Assembly (NCBI GenBank): GCA_026984165.1
Contig: JALSSQ010000331.1
Location: 1 to 6,291, forward strand
Length of the DNA: 6,291 bases
Source of the DNA: Sulfurovum sp.
GTDB taxonomy: Bacteria > Campylobacterota > Campylobacteria > Campylobacterales > Sulfurovaceae
Reading direction: 5' to 3'
The notes below the pieces were generated by a model, which made no database searches, was not told the origin of the DNA, and saw only the letters and a list, made by a program, of their open reading frames with translations. The position numbers and the translations under genes are program-made. Positions 1 to 6,291 of this stretch are shown here, in pieces (the first letter of the stretch is position 1; each line of letters opens with the position of its first letter).

Positions 1-600
1 GAGTGTACTCACTGAAAACACGCGCACTGCATCCATGGCTGCATGCCCTGTATCTATCTGTCCACTAAGCATCCATGGTAAACCTATAAAGAAAAAAGCG
101 ATCACTGCTGTGGCATCGTTTCCTAACGATTCACCTTCTATAAGTACTTTAATGTCATGACTAATACCTTTAAAACGTGAAAGTACTGACTGTACAGAGA
201 CAGCATCTGTAGCCATATTGATAGCAAAGAGTGCCACATACGCCCCTAAACTCAAGCCCTCAAAAACATTCAAATAAGAAAGGCTTGCACCCACAGTAAT
301 AGAAAGTGCCACAGCCACAACAGCCAAATAAAAAATACTCCATGCATGCTTTTTAATGTCAGAAAAGTGTAAATGCAAAGCATCACCCATAAAGATAAGA
401 GGAATACAAAAGAGTATCACTGTAGCAAAATTTTCAGATAGGTCTATAGGCACTGCTGGTTTAAAATAGGTATAAACTAAGTAAGAACCTATCAGTAGTA
501 TAAAGACTGAAGGTATCTTAAGCCTGTTGGCAAGTGCATCTGAGAATATCACTAAACTCAAAATGGTAATCAATAAAATCTCTGGTGCAAAGCTATGCAT
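1..600 (-). CDS. Na+/H+ antiporter, CPA1/NhaP-like (N-terminal 200 residues, cut by window edge)
   Basis: Reading from ATG at 600 the frame stays open to base 1, so the C-terminal part lies outside the window. The 200 visible residues are very hydrophobic, with about six membrane segments (roughly residues 7-24, 29-46, 57-75, 86-108, 115-137 and 160-180). Two ion-site signatures of cation:proton antiporters are visible: ATDAV at residues 130-134 (D132) and GESLGND at 156-162 (N161-D162). The Asn-Asp pair rather than Asp-Asp is the CPA1 (electroneutral, NhaP-like) pattern; the family exchanges Na+ (or K+) for H+ across the inner membrane. The usual Pro of ATDPV is Ala here. The start is supported by an AAGGAAA ribosome binding site 3-4 bases upstream and lies 21 bases after the penicillin-binding protein stop, so the two are probably co-transcribed. 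Family assignment is solid; the exact ion is not known. Confidence 0.86.
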   Translation of the reverse strand, partial: MHSFAPEILLITILSLVIFSDALANRLKIPSVFILLIGSYLVYTYFKPAVPIDLSENFATVILFCIPLIFMGDALHLHFSDIKKHAWSIFYLAVVAVALSITVGASLSYLNVFEGLSLGAYVALFAINMATDAVSVQSVLSRFKGISHDIKVLIEGESLGNDATAVIAFFFIGLPWMLSGQIDTGHAAMDAVRVFSVSTL

Positions 601-621
601 CGGTTTCCTTTTTATATAATT

Positions 622-2727
622 TTAAAATAATTCGCCACTGTCTTCAGAGACTGGACGTATAGGTACATTATGTTTTGGATGTAAAGCATCACCTTGTGAT
701 TGCTCCGCAGAATCATCTTCTATATGAATCGTTTCCATCAAATCAGTTTCATCTTCAACATTGATTGTTTCATTATCTTCATTTAAATATTTTGCATATG
801 TATTATCTGATTTTGCTGCAGAGGGTAAAGGGGAATCTTTAGTATAAAGCTCTATGTTATCCTCATATTTACCTCTATATACACCTTTAGGAATATCGAA
901 AGTGCGTTTTGTATCAGGATACAAGTTTAGCAACTTTTTAAAATAATATGCAAATGCAGGTGCCGCCAAAGATCCACCTGTTGCGTCTTTACCAATAGGT
1001 TTGTTCTTATCTCGTCCTATCCATACAATAGTTTCTATAGTTGGTGAATATCCACAAAACCAAGCATCTACATTTTTATTGGTAGTACCTGTCTTTCCTG
1101 CGAGTTCTATGCCTTTGACACGTGCATTTTTCCCTGTTCCTCTTCTAATCACATCTTTCAATATATCTGTCATCAAATAAGCTTGTTCTGGTGTAGTAAA
1201 ATCAGCTATCTCTTTAGGACGTGTCTCATAAATAACTGCTCCTTCTTTAGCGATAATTTTACTCACAAGTCTTGGCGCTATCATATGTCCTTTATTTGCA
1301 AATACAGAAAATATTTGTGCCATTTTAAGAGGGCTAAGCCCTAAGTTTCCAAGTGCTATAGACATATCTTTTGGAATATGTGGCACGTCTAAGAAAGTTA
1401 ATCTATTGCGTATTGTATTTACACCCAAATCTGCCACAAGATTAATGGTAGCAAGATTTCTAGAATGAACCAAAGCATCGCGTAAAGAGATAAACCCTTT
1501 AAAATCATGTTCATAATTTCGAGGAGCCCATATCTTTTTCTTCCCTTTATAAGTGTATTCAAAAGTACGTGCAAGATCAGTAAGTGGTGTAGCAGGATTA
1601 TACCCCATATCAAGCGCAGTTTGATAAATAAAAGGCTTAAAAGCTGAACCTGGCTGTCGTTTAGCTTGTGTCACTCGATTAAAAGCTGATTTTTTATAAT
1701 CCACACCACCTACCATAGACAAGATGTCTCCTGTTGCACTCTCTACCGATACAAAAGCCATGTTGAGTGTCGTGTGAGTGGCATCTTCATGATATTTTTT
1801 AAGTGTACGTTTATAGGCATAGGCTACTGCCTCTTTCGCAATAGTCTGTTGTTTCATATCTATAGTTGTATAGATTTGATATCCGCCTGTACGAATATCT
1901 CCCAATTTACCTTTAAAACGTCTCAACACTTCATCAATAACGTAGGGAGCTATATTTTGCGTCAATGAAGTTTTATAGATTTTAGGAGACTCTTTAACAG
2001 CCTTTAAATAATCATTTTTACTAATCCACCCTATACTTTTCATACGATACAACACATTGTTAGCACGGTTTAATGCACGCTTATAGTGACGTAAAGGGTT
2101 ATAAAAACTAGGCGCATTAGGAATTCCCACAAGCATGGCTGACTCTTTCAATGTTAATTCACTTAACTCTTTGTGAAAATATCCTTGTGCAGCTGTTTTG
2201 ACACCAAAATAGTTATTACCATAAGAAATTTCATTCAAATAACGTTCGAGTATCTCTTCTTTACTGAGTTCATGTTCGATTTTAAGTGCCAAAATGGCCT
2301 CTTTGACTTTACGCATAAGTTTTTTTTCATTAGAAAGAAGTTTATTTTTTATAAGTTGCTGCGTGATAGTGCTACCACCCTCTACAAAATGTCCTGCTTT
2401 CAAATCTTTAACAATAGCACGTAGTATAGCATCTGGATTCACACCATTATGCTCAAAAAATCTAGTATCTTCCATCGCAACAAGGCCTTCAACTAAAAAT
2501 CCTGGTATTTCATCGTAACGCGCGTAAAGACGGTGCTGTTTTTTAAAAATATAGGCAAGTTTTTTACCATTTCTATCTAAAATTACTGAAGAAGTTTCAG
2601 GCTTATAATTAATAAGTTTATCTGCATCTAAAGAAATTTCTTCATAGGCATACATAAATACTGCACTGAGTACAACAGCAAAGATAATTGTTAAAATAAT
2701 GAAGCCTTTAACAAATGCATTAAACAT
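622..2727 (-). CDS. pbpA: Class A penicillin-binding protein 1A (bifunctional glycosyltransferase/transpeptidase)
   Basis: A 701-residue enzyme that polymerises lipid II into glycan strands and cross-links them on the periplasmic face of the inner membrane. Residues 1-28 have a short cytoplasmic end and one membrane anchor. The family 51 glycosyltransferase domain (about 45-225) shows AMEDTRFFEHNG with catalytic Glu86, GGSTITQQ (117-124), RKVKEAILALKIE (139-151) and ERYLNEISYG (161-170). The transpeptidase domain (about 320-600) has all three catalytic motifs: SAFK (Ser361, Lys364), SRN (422-424) and KTGT (545-548). Length is normal for PBP1A, so the protein appears intact. A low-complexity, acidic tail follows (about 630-675), ending in a short Pro/His-containing segment. 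The ATG at 2727 has an AAAAAGG site six bases upstream and is 16 bases after the bioF-like stop, indicating one transcript. The symbol follows Campylobacter usage; mrcA or ponA would be the enterobacterial names. Confidence 0.96.
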   Translation of the reverse strand: MFNAFVKGFIILTIIFAVVLSAVFMYAYEEISLDADKLINYKPETSSVILDRNGKKLAYIFKKQHRLYARYDEIPGFLVEGLVAMEDTRFFEHNGVNPDAILRAIVKDLKAGHFVEGGSTITQQLIKNKLLSNEKKLMRKVKEAILALKIEHELSKEEILERYLNEISYGNNYFGVKTAAQGYFHKELSELTLKESAMLVGIPNAPSFYNPLRHYKRALNRANNVLYRMKSIGWISKNDYLKAVKESPKIYKTSLTQNIAPYVIDEVLRRFKGKLGDIRTGGYQIYTTIDMKQQTIAKEAVAYAYKRTLKKYHEDATHTTLNMAFVSVESATGDILSMVGGVDYKKSAFNRVTQAKRQPGSAFKPFIYQTALDMGYNPATPLTDLARTFEYTYKGKKKIWAPRNYEHDFKGFISLRDALVHSRNLATINLVADLGVNTIRNRLTFLDVPHIPKDMSIALGNLGLSPLKMAQIFSVFANKGHMIAPRLVSKIIAKEGAVIYETRPKEIADFTTPEQAYLMTDILKDVIRRGTGKNARVKGIELAGKTGTTNKNVDAWFCGYSPTIETIVWIGRDKNKPIGKDATGGSLAAPAFAYYFKKLLNLYPDTKRTFDIPKGVYRGKYEDNIELYTKDSPLPSAAKSDNTYAKYLNEDNETINVEDETDLMETIHIEDDSAEQSQGDALHPKHNVPIRPVSEDSGELF

Positions 2728-2743
2728 CTATAACCTTTTTCAT

Positions 2744-3838
2744 TTATTGTACCCGATTCTCTCTAATCACTGCTAAAGCATGAATAATTTTTTTCTTACT
2801 CACTTTTACATTTAAAATTAGACGCATAATAGGTTTTTTAACAGTAGGCTGTCTAATCGCACCTACCAAATATGCATACGCTATGAGTTCTTCTTGCATT
2901 TGCAATACAGAAAGATTATCACGTATCTCGATAGGCACGATAAGACTTTCACACTCCACTTCCAGCATCTGTCGTACTATAACCAGACGTTTGTCTATCT
3001 TTTTTCTATACTTTTTTGCGTGTTTTTGTATATGCTTCATATTGACCAACGCCAAGGCAGTATCAAATACCGAAGGTGCGGTTGAGTAGATGATAGGTTT
3101 TCCACGGTTTACCAAAAAAGAGATGATAGTTGAAGAACTCAAAATATAAGCCCCATACGACCCATAGGCTTTGCCCAATGTCCCCATCTTGATGTGTCTC
3201 TCAGTGATTTTGATACCATAGTGTTCAAAAATACCCAAAAGATTTTCTCCCAACACCCCAGCTGAGTGTGCTTCATCGACTATCATTATCGCTTTTTTCT
3301 CATCAGCCAGCTCAAAAATGGCTTTATCGCACAAATCTCCACCCATAGAGTAAACACCCTCTACCGCGATAATCTGTCTTTTGGCAGGGTACTGTGCTAA
3401 TTTTTGGCGTAAATCCTCTACGTCATTGTGCCTAAACTTTACCACTCTCTCACCTAGTAGTTCTGCTGCCATCACTCCTGAAGCATGATACTCCTCATCC
3501 ATAAAGAGCATATCGCTCTTACGTACCAATGCCTCAATAATCGCCATATTGGCCAAATAGCCAGACCCTACTACAAGCCCCTCTTCAAAACCACTTTGCT
3601 TTGCCATACTCTCTTCAAACGCTTTGTGAATAGGGTGATAGCCATTGACCAACATCGAGGCTTTTGAGGTACGTGTCTCATACTTTTTTACCAGTTTTAC
3701 TGCTTTTTCAAACTGTTTTTTGTTGCAAGAGAGTCCTAGATAGTCATTGGAAGCCATATCCTCCAAATCATCCTCAAAAAGCTTACGCTCTCTAAAACGT
3801 CCTGCTTTTTTGAGAGCTTTTAGTTCGTTTTCATACAA
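2744..3838 (-). CDS. bioF: BioF-like PLP-dependent alpha-oxoamine synthase (8-amino-7-oxononanoate synthase family)
   Basis: A fold-type I PLP enzyme of about 364 residues. The family condenses an amino acid with an acyl-CoA (BioF: L-alanine plus pimeloyl thioester, first step of biotin ring assembly). Numbering from the TTG start: ASNDYLGLS (29-37), GSGYLAN (91-97), DEAHSAGVLGE with cofactor-binding Asp188 and His191, and TLGKAYG with the likely Schiff-base Lys223; these match BioF/KBL-type enzymes. The C-terminal AIRQPTV segment is also typical. The frame extends to an ATG at 3895, but that start would overlap the endonuclease by 56 bases, lacks a ribosome binding site and adds 19 residues that read as shadow of the endonuclease end. 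TTG at 3838 has AAGG eight bases upstream and begins the family-like LYENELKALKKAGRFRERKLF-type N-terminus. No other biotin gene is in the window, so a different amino acid or acyl substrate is possible. Symbol tentative. Confidence 0.85.
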   Translation of the reverse strand: MYENELKALKKAGRFRERKLFEDDLEDMASNDYLGLSCNKKQFEKAVKLVKKYETRTSKASMLVNGYHPIHKAFEESMAKQSGFEEGLVVGSGYLANMAIIEALVRKSDMLFMDEEYHASGVMAAELLGERVVKFRHNDVEDLRQKLAQYPAKRQIIAVEGVYSMGGDLCDKAIFELADEKKAIMIVDEAHSAGVLGENLLGIFEHYGIKITERHIKMGTLGKAYGSYGAYILSSSTIISFLVNRGKPIIYSTAPSVFDTALALVNMKHIQKHAKKYRKKIDKRLVIVRQMLEVECESLIVPIEIRDNLSVLQMQEELIAYAYLVGAIRQPTVKKPIMRLILNVKVSKKKIIHALAVIRENRVQ

Positions 3839-3839
3839 A

Positions 3840-4814
3840 TTATATACCTTGAAATATTTCAGTTCTATGATATTCCAAATAATCTTCTCGACCATTAATT
3901 GGTAAATGATGAAAAATTTTATTATCAGATATACCCAATTTAGAATATGTCATTTTAGATAAAAACGGCGAAAGCTTTGTTTTTTTATCTTCCGTAAAAG
4001 ACAAATATCCTCTATCAAACAAATAGTCAAAAGTCGGTGTAAACATAAAACCATTATATGGATCAATTTTCTCTTCATCATTTGAATGTGCCCAAGGCTT
4101 AATATGACTTGCAATCAATATACGTTCATCTGAAACCATTGTTATCGGACAATAAGGACAAATATTTAATAAATCATCACGATATTTTCCCTGACCTTTT
4201 CTGGCTCGTGATAATATTTTTGTTTCTGTTGTTTCTTCTAAGATTTTACTCTCTTTTTCTTCTTTATTTATCAAATATGGATGTTGAATATCTCCAAAAT
4301 AATCTGCAAATAACTTACAGTAGTAAAACAATTGATTATTTTCATCAACTAGTTTTACAATAGTAATATATGTTATATTAGGCAAGGAAATTTCGCGTAT
4401 AAGCTTATATGCTTTATCACTTGATTTCACATAAATCCTGGGTCCATCTATTTGAGTTTGTTCATGAATTTCAAATTCTATGATATCAGGTAATGCTAAT
4501 ATCATGTCTTTTCGTGTTTTCCATAAATGAGGTAAAATATCTTTATTTATATAAGGTTGCTCTGGATGCAGATACTCTATTTTTGTTTCTTCTAAATATT
4601 TTAATAAATCTTTTTTTAACAAAAAACATTTAATTACAAATCCATTATTTCCAAAAAATTCTCGAACTTCTTGATTATCTTGACCTACATATAATTTAGC
4701 TTCACCATTGCCACCACCAATTTTATTTTGTCTTACGACAAATGAATCTGCTATGGTTACCTTTTCTTTCGTTTCAATAACATCATAACTTTTGTTTAAA
4801 ATTGTAATTTTCAT
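3840..4814 (-). CDS. HNH-domain type II restriction endonuclease
   Basis: A 324-residue protein partnered with the preceding cytosine methyltransferase. The C-terminal part (about 205-275) is an HNH nuclease of the HNH_2 type: a lead-in RKGQGKYRDDLL, a CPYC pair (Cys219, Cys222), ASHIKPWA with His237, DPYNGFMF with Asn254, and FDYLFDRGYLSF (262-273). In this family the His is the general base and the Asn/His residues place the metal ion for double-strand cleavage. Residues 1-200 are not a domain I recognise; they include a Gly-rich stretch KIGGGNGEA (31-39) and presumably carry DNA recognition and dimer contacts. Its ATG shares ATGA with the methyltransferase stop, so translation is probably coupled to it, keeping nuclease output behind protection. 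The stop is directly before the bioF-like start. Restriction rather than another nuclease role is inferred from this pairing; the recognition site cannot be read from sequence. The gene is AT-rich (22% GC in 4561-4620). Confidence 0.85.
   Translation of the reverse strand: MKITILNKSYDVIETKEKVTIADSFVVRQNKIGGGNGEAKLYVGQDNQEVREFFGNNGFVIKCFLLKKDLLKYLEETKIEYLHPEQPYINKDILPHLWKTRKDMILALPDIIEFEIHEQTQIDGPRIYVKSSDKAYKLIREISLPNITYITIVKLVDENNQLFYYCKLFADYFGDIQHPYLINKEEKESKILEETTETKILSRARKGQGKYRDDLLNICPYCPITMVSDERILIASHIKPWAHSNDEEKIDPYNGFMFTPTFDYLFDRGYLSFTEDKKTKLSPFLSKMTYSKLGISDNKIFHHLPINGREDYLEYHRTEIFQGI
3847..3850 (-). promoter_or_regulatory. Ribosome binding site that decides the bioF-like start
   Basis: The complement reads AAGG, inside the last codons of the endonuclease and eight bases before TTG 3838. 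The competing ATG at 3895 has no purine-rich site before it, so this element supports the TTG start. Confidence 0.6.
4811..4814 (-). other. ATGA stop/start overlap between methyltransferase and endonuclease
   Basis: The complement reads ATGA: the endonuclease ATG (4812-4814) overlaps the methyltransferase TGA (4811-4813). The endonuclease has only a weak AGAG-like ribosome binding site, so it probably depends on ribosomes finishing the methyltransferase. Confidence 0.8.
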
Positions 4815-6091
4815 TCATCTCTGCCAAATTTACTAATATCCACTTGTTTGAGCAATGCTATAAGAACATCTACTACTATACTGTTACCAGCTTGCCTATA
4901 CATTTGAGTATCAGAAACTACCTGTTTAAAGTCATCGCCAAATCCCATTAATCTAAGACACTCCTTAGGTGTAAGTTTACGTATTCGACCTTTATTGTGC
5001 GTTACATAGTTATCTACCCCTGCACGATGCATTTTATGCATGGACTGCAATAATGGACGTGCTACCTCTAAGTCAGTCTTAGTGGATGTTTTAAATCCTT
5101 TAGTACCACTTGCAAGCACATAACTTTTTACCTTATCAGACAAATAATACTTCTCTTCAACCTCATTGACATCAAAAATAAACTCATTAAACTCTTGGTT
5201 AGATTGACTTTCATAAACAAAATCACCATGCCAATTAAATTGTTGGTTTGCTTTTTGACAAATAGCAACATCACCATTTATTTGAGTATAACGTTTCTTT
5301 CTATTTTTAGAACTTGTAACAAATTTGACACCTTTCTCTTTCAAGTAATATTTGCTATCAACATAATCTTCTAAAAAATCTTGCATTGTATGCTCTAATT
5401 TTATTGCTTCAGGAAATTCAAAACTTATACTTGTATCTTTAAAACCTACTACAAAAATACGTTCTCTATGTTGAGGCATTCCATAATCTTTTGCATTCAA
5501 TACTTTATAAAAATATTTATAACCAAGTTCATCAAATGTAGCTTTTATTGTTTCAAAAGTATTCCCTTTATCATGGTTAATAAGCCCTTTTACATTTTCA
5601 TAAATAAATACTTTAGGTTGACTCTCTTTTACTACTCTAGCAAACTCATAAAAGAGTGTTCCTCGTGTATCCTCTAATCCTCTTCTTTTCCCCACCATTG
5701 AAAAAGATTGGCACGGACTTCCTCCTACCAATAAATCAATCTGACCTCGATATTTTTCACCTTGTATGTCGTAAACATCATTATACCAAGAGGATTCATC
5801 TATATTATAATTAGCAAAATAACTCTCTTTTACAAATTTGTCATTATCTGCCGCAAAAATAATATTTGTTTTTAATTGTAACCTCTTTAGTGCAAATTCA
5901 ACTGCACCAATACCGGAAAACATCGTTGCAAGATTAATGGTTGCTTTGGGTTTGGAGAGTTGTTTATTTACCCAAGTATTTTTATTATGATTAAATTTTT
6001 CAAATGAAATATAAGTATCCATATTATTAGTTTTACTACGATACTCTAACGTCATATTTAACTGCCTAAAAGATGTATTTGTGATATGCAT
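4811..6091 (-). CDS. DNA (cytosine-5) methyltransferase of a type II restriction-modification system
   Basis: A 426-residue C5 methyltransferase that transfers methyl from S-adenosylmethionine to cytosine in a specific site, protecting host DNA from the adjoining HNH enzyme. Conserved motifs in order: MFSGIGAVEFA (57-67, motif I, SAM binding), GGSPCQSFSMVGKRRGL with nucleophile Cys127 (motif IV), YENVKGL with Glu165 (motif VI), QHRERIFVVGF (207-217, motif VIII), RKLTPKECLRLMGF (371-384, motif IX) and RQAGNSIVVDVL (399-410, motif X). Everything needed for catalysis is present. Motif I lies about 45 residues further in than in compact C5 enzymes, so there is an N-terminal extension; internal Met13 and Met24 are alternative starts, but ATG 6091 has the best site (AAAAAAAGG, seven bases upstream). 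Residues 245-370, between motifs VIII and IX, form the target recognition region and contain two similar KYYL-led segments. Specificity is not predictable here. No vsr repair gene adjoins. Confidence 0.96.
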   Translation of the reverse strand: MHITNTSFRQLNMTLEYRSKTNNMDTYISFEKFNHNKNTWVNKQLSKPKATINLATMFSGIGAVEFALKRLQLKTNIIFAADNDKFVKESYFANYNIDESSWYNDVYDIQGEKYRGQIDLLVGGSPCQSFSMVGKRRGLEDTRGTLFYEFARVVKESQPKVFIYENVKGLINHDKGNTFETIKATFDELGYKYFYKVLNAKDYGMPQHRERIFVVGFKDTSISFEFPEAIKLEHTMQDFLEDYVDSKYYLKEKGVKFVTSSKNRKKRYTQINGDVAICQKANQQFNWHGDFVYESQSNQEFNEFIFDVNEVEEKYYLSDKVKSYVLASGTKGFKTSTKTDLEVARPLLQSMHKMHRAGVDNYVTHNKGRIRKLTPKECLRLMGFGDDFKQVVSDTQMYRQAGNSIVVDVLIALLKQVDISKFGRDE

Positions 6092-6098
6092 GATTATA

Positions 6099-6107
6099 CC
6101 TTTTTTT
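6099..6107 (-). promoter_or_regulatory. Ribosome binding site of the methyltransferase
   Basis: The complement reads AAAAAAAGG, seven bases before ATG 6091. It favours this start over the internal Met13 codon at 6055, whose upstream AGG is weaker and nine bases away. Confidence 0.6.
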
Positions 6108-6120
6108 CCTAGATAAAACC

Positions 6121-6143
6121 ATTATAGAAAATTTTTCACAAAA
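6121..6143 (-). promoter_or_regulatory. Likely promoter of the restriction-modification genes
   Basis: The complement of 6121-6126 reads TATAAT, a perfect -10 box, 29 bases before the methyltransferase ATG. It would start a transcript near 6114 with a leader of about 23 bases that contains the AAAAAAAGG ribosome binding site. There is no good -35 hexamer at 17 bases; instead the upstream DNA has A- and T-tracts, which is the usual layout of housekeeping promoters in Campylobacterota. The 60 bases 6121-6180 have only 9 G/C. Confidence 0.55.
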
Positions 6144-6173
6144 TACTTAAAAATCTTTCAAATTGACATATTT

Positions 6174-6291
6174 TTAAATCCAAGGAAGAAGAACCTCAAC
6201 CTGCAAGCCCATCGCCGTACTCTCATAGCCATCTACAGACTGAATGTACTTTTTGCAAAAGCCTTCTACCATGCACCCTCCTGCTTTCCCT
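6174..6291 (-). CDS. maf: Maf-family nucleoside triphosphate pyrophosphatase (C-terminal 38 residues, cut by window edge)
   Basis: A frame open at the window edge ends with TAA at 6174-6176. The visible residues include GKAGGCMVEGF, KKYIQSVDGYESTAMGL and a final QVEVLLPWI. This matches the C-terminus of Maf proteins: the GKAG..(I/V)(Q/E)GF loop and the later (S/T).MGL stretch, in the variant typical of Campylobacterota. The family hydrolyses non-canonical or modified nucleoside triphosphates (dTTP/UTP or m7GTP depending on subfamily) in the cytoplasm and was first linked to septum formation. The base left over at 6291 agrees with a Gln codon before GKAG, as in the usual QGKAG. GC content is clearly higher (52% in 6181-6240) than in the restriction genes that follow. 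Only the tail is seen, so the identification rests on a short motif. Confidence 0.75.
   Translation of the reverse strand, partial: GKAGGCMVEGFCKKYIQSVDGYESTAMGLQVEVLLPWI

Noticed and set aside
29..78. Direct repeat GCATCCATGG at 29-38 and 69-78
   Set aside because: Ten bases only, within coding DNA and out of phase by 40 bases; no further copies seen, so likely chance.
1419..1613. Minus-strand 64-codon frame inside the penicillin-binding protein gene
   Set aside because: It is an out-of-frame shadow of a conserved gene without its own ribosome binding site.
1774..2518. Plus-strand open frames of 64 to 83 codons opposite the penicillin-binding protein
   Set aside because: They are antisense to a well-conserved gene, hydrophobic or compositionally odd, and lack start signals and recognisable domains.
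3839..3895. ATG at 3895 as the start of the bioF-like gene
   Set aside because: It has no ribosome binding site, overlaps the endonuclease by 56 bases, and its extra residues are the endonuclease 3' end read in another frame.
4109..4363. Plus-strand 84-codon frame with a Leu/Phe-rich membrane-like stretch
   Set aside because: It is antisense to charged Lys/Glu-rich codons of the endonuclease, which read as Phe/Leu on the other strand.
6163..6168. TTGACA on the plus strand as a -35 box
   Set aside because: No -10 box lies 16-18 bases downstream and no plus-strand gene follows.
6092..6173. Terminator after maf
   Set aside because: Only tiny AT-rich inverted repeats without a GC stem or usable loop are present.

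Overview
The window looks like a piece of a Campylobacterota (Epsilonproteobacteria) chromosome, probably a Sulfurovum/Sulfurimonas-type organism. This is inferred from protein character, the AT-rich composition, tight gene packing, and the order maf – PLP enzyme – class A penicillin-binding protein. A maf–pbpA neighbourhood is known, from memory, in Campylobacter. No rRNA or other marker gene is present to fix the genus.

All six genes lie on the minus strand, so in transcription order one reads from the high coordinates downward. (1) 6174-6291: the last 38 residues of a Maf-family nucleotide pyrophosphatase. (2) 6092-6173: a very AT-rich gap with a likely promoter and a strong ribosome binding site. 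(3) 4811-6091: a DNA (cytosine-5) methyltransferase. (4) 3840-4814: an HNH-domain restriction endonuclease whose start overlaps the methyltransferase stop by 4 nt. (5) 2744-3838: a BioF-like PLP-dependent acyltransferase, probably starting at a TTG directly after the endonuclease stop. (6) 622-2727: a bifunctional class A penicillin-binding protein. (7) 1-600: the first 200 residues of a CPA1/NhaP-type Na+/H+ antiporter, cut by the window edge.

The main point of interest is a complete type II restriction-modification pair sitting as an AT-rich block between maf and the bioF-like gene. Its right side carries its own promoter. Its left side ends so close to the downstream gene that the endonuclease's last codons hold the ribosome binding site of that gene. 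No intrinsic terminator is visible anywhere, so the restriction genes and the following metabolic, cell-wall and ion-transport genes may be co-transcribed. I saw no RNA gene, insertion sequence, CRISPR array or integrase. No gap between genes exceeds about 85 bases.
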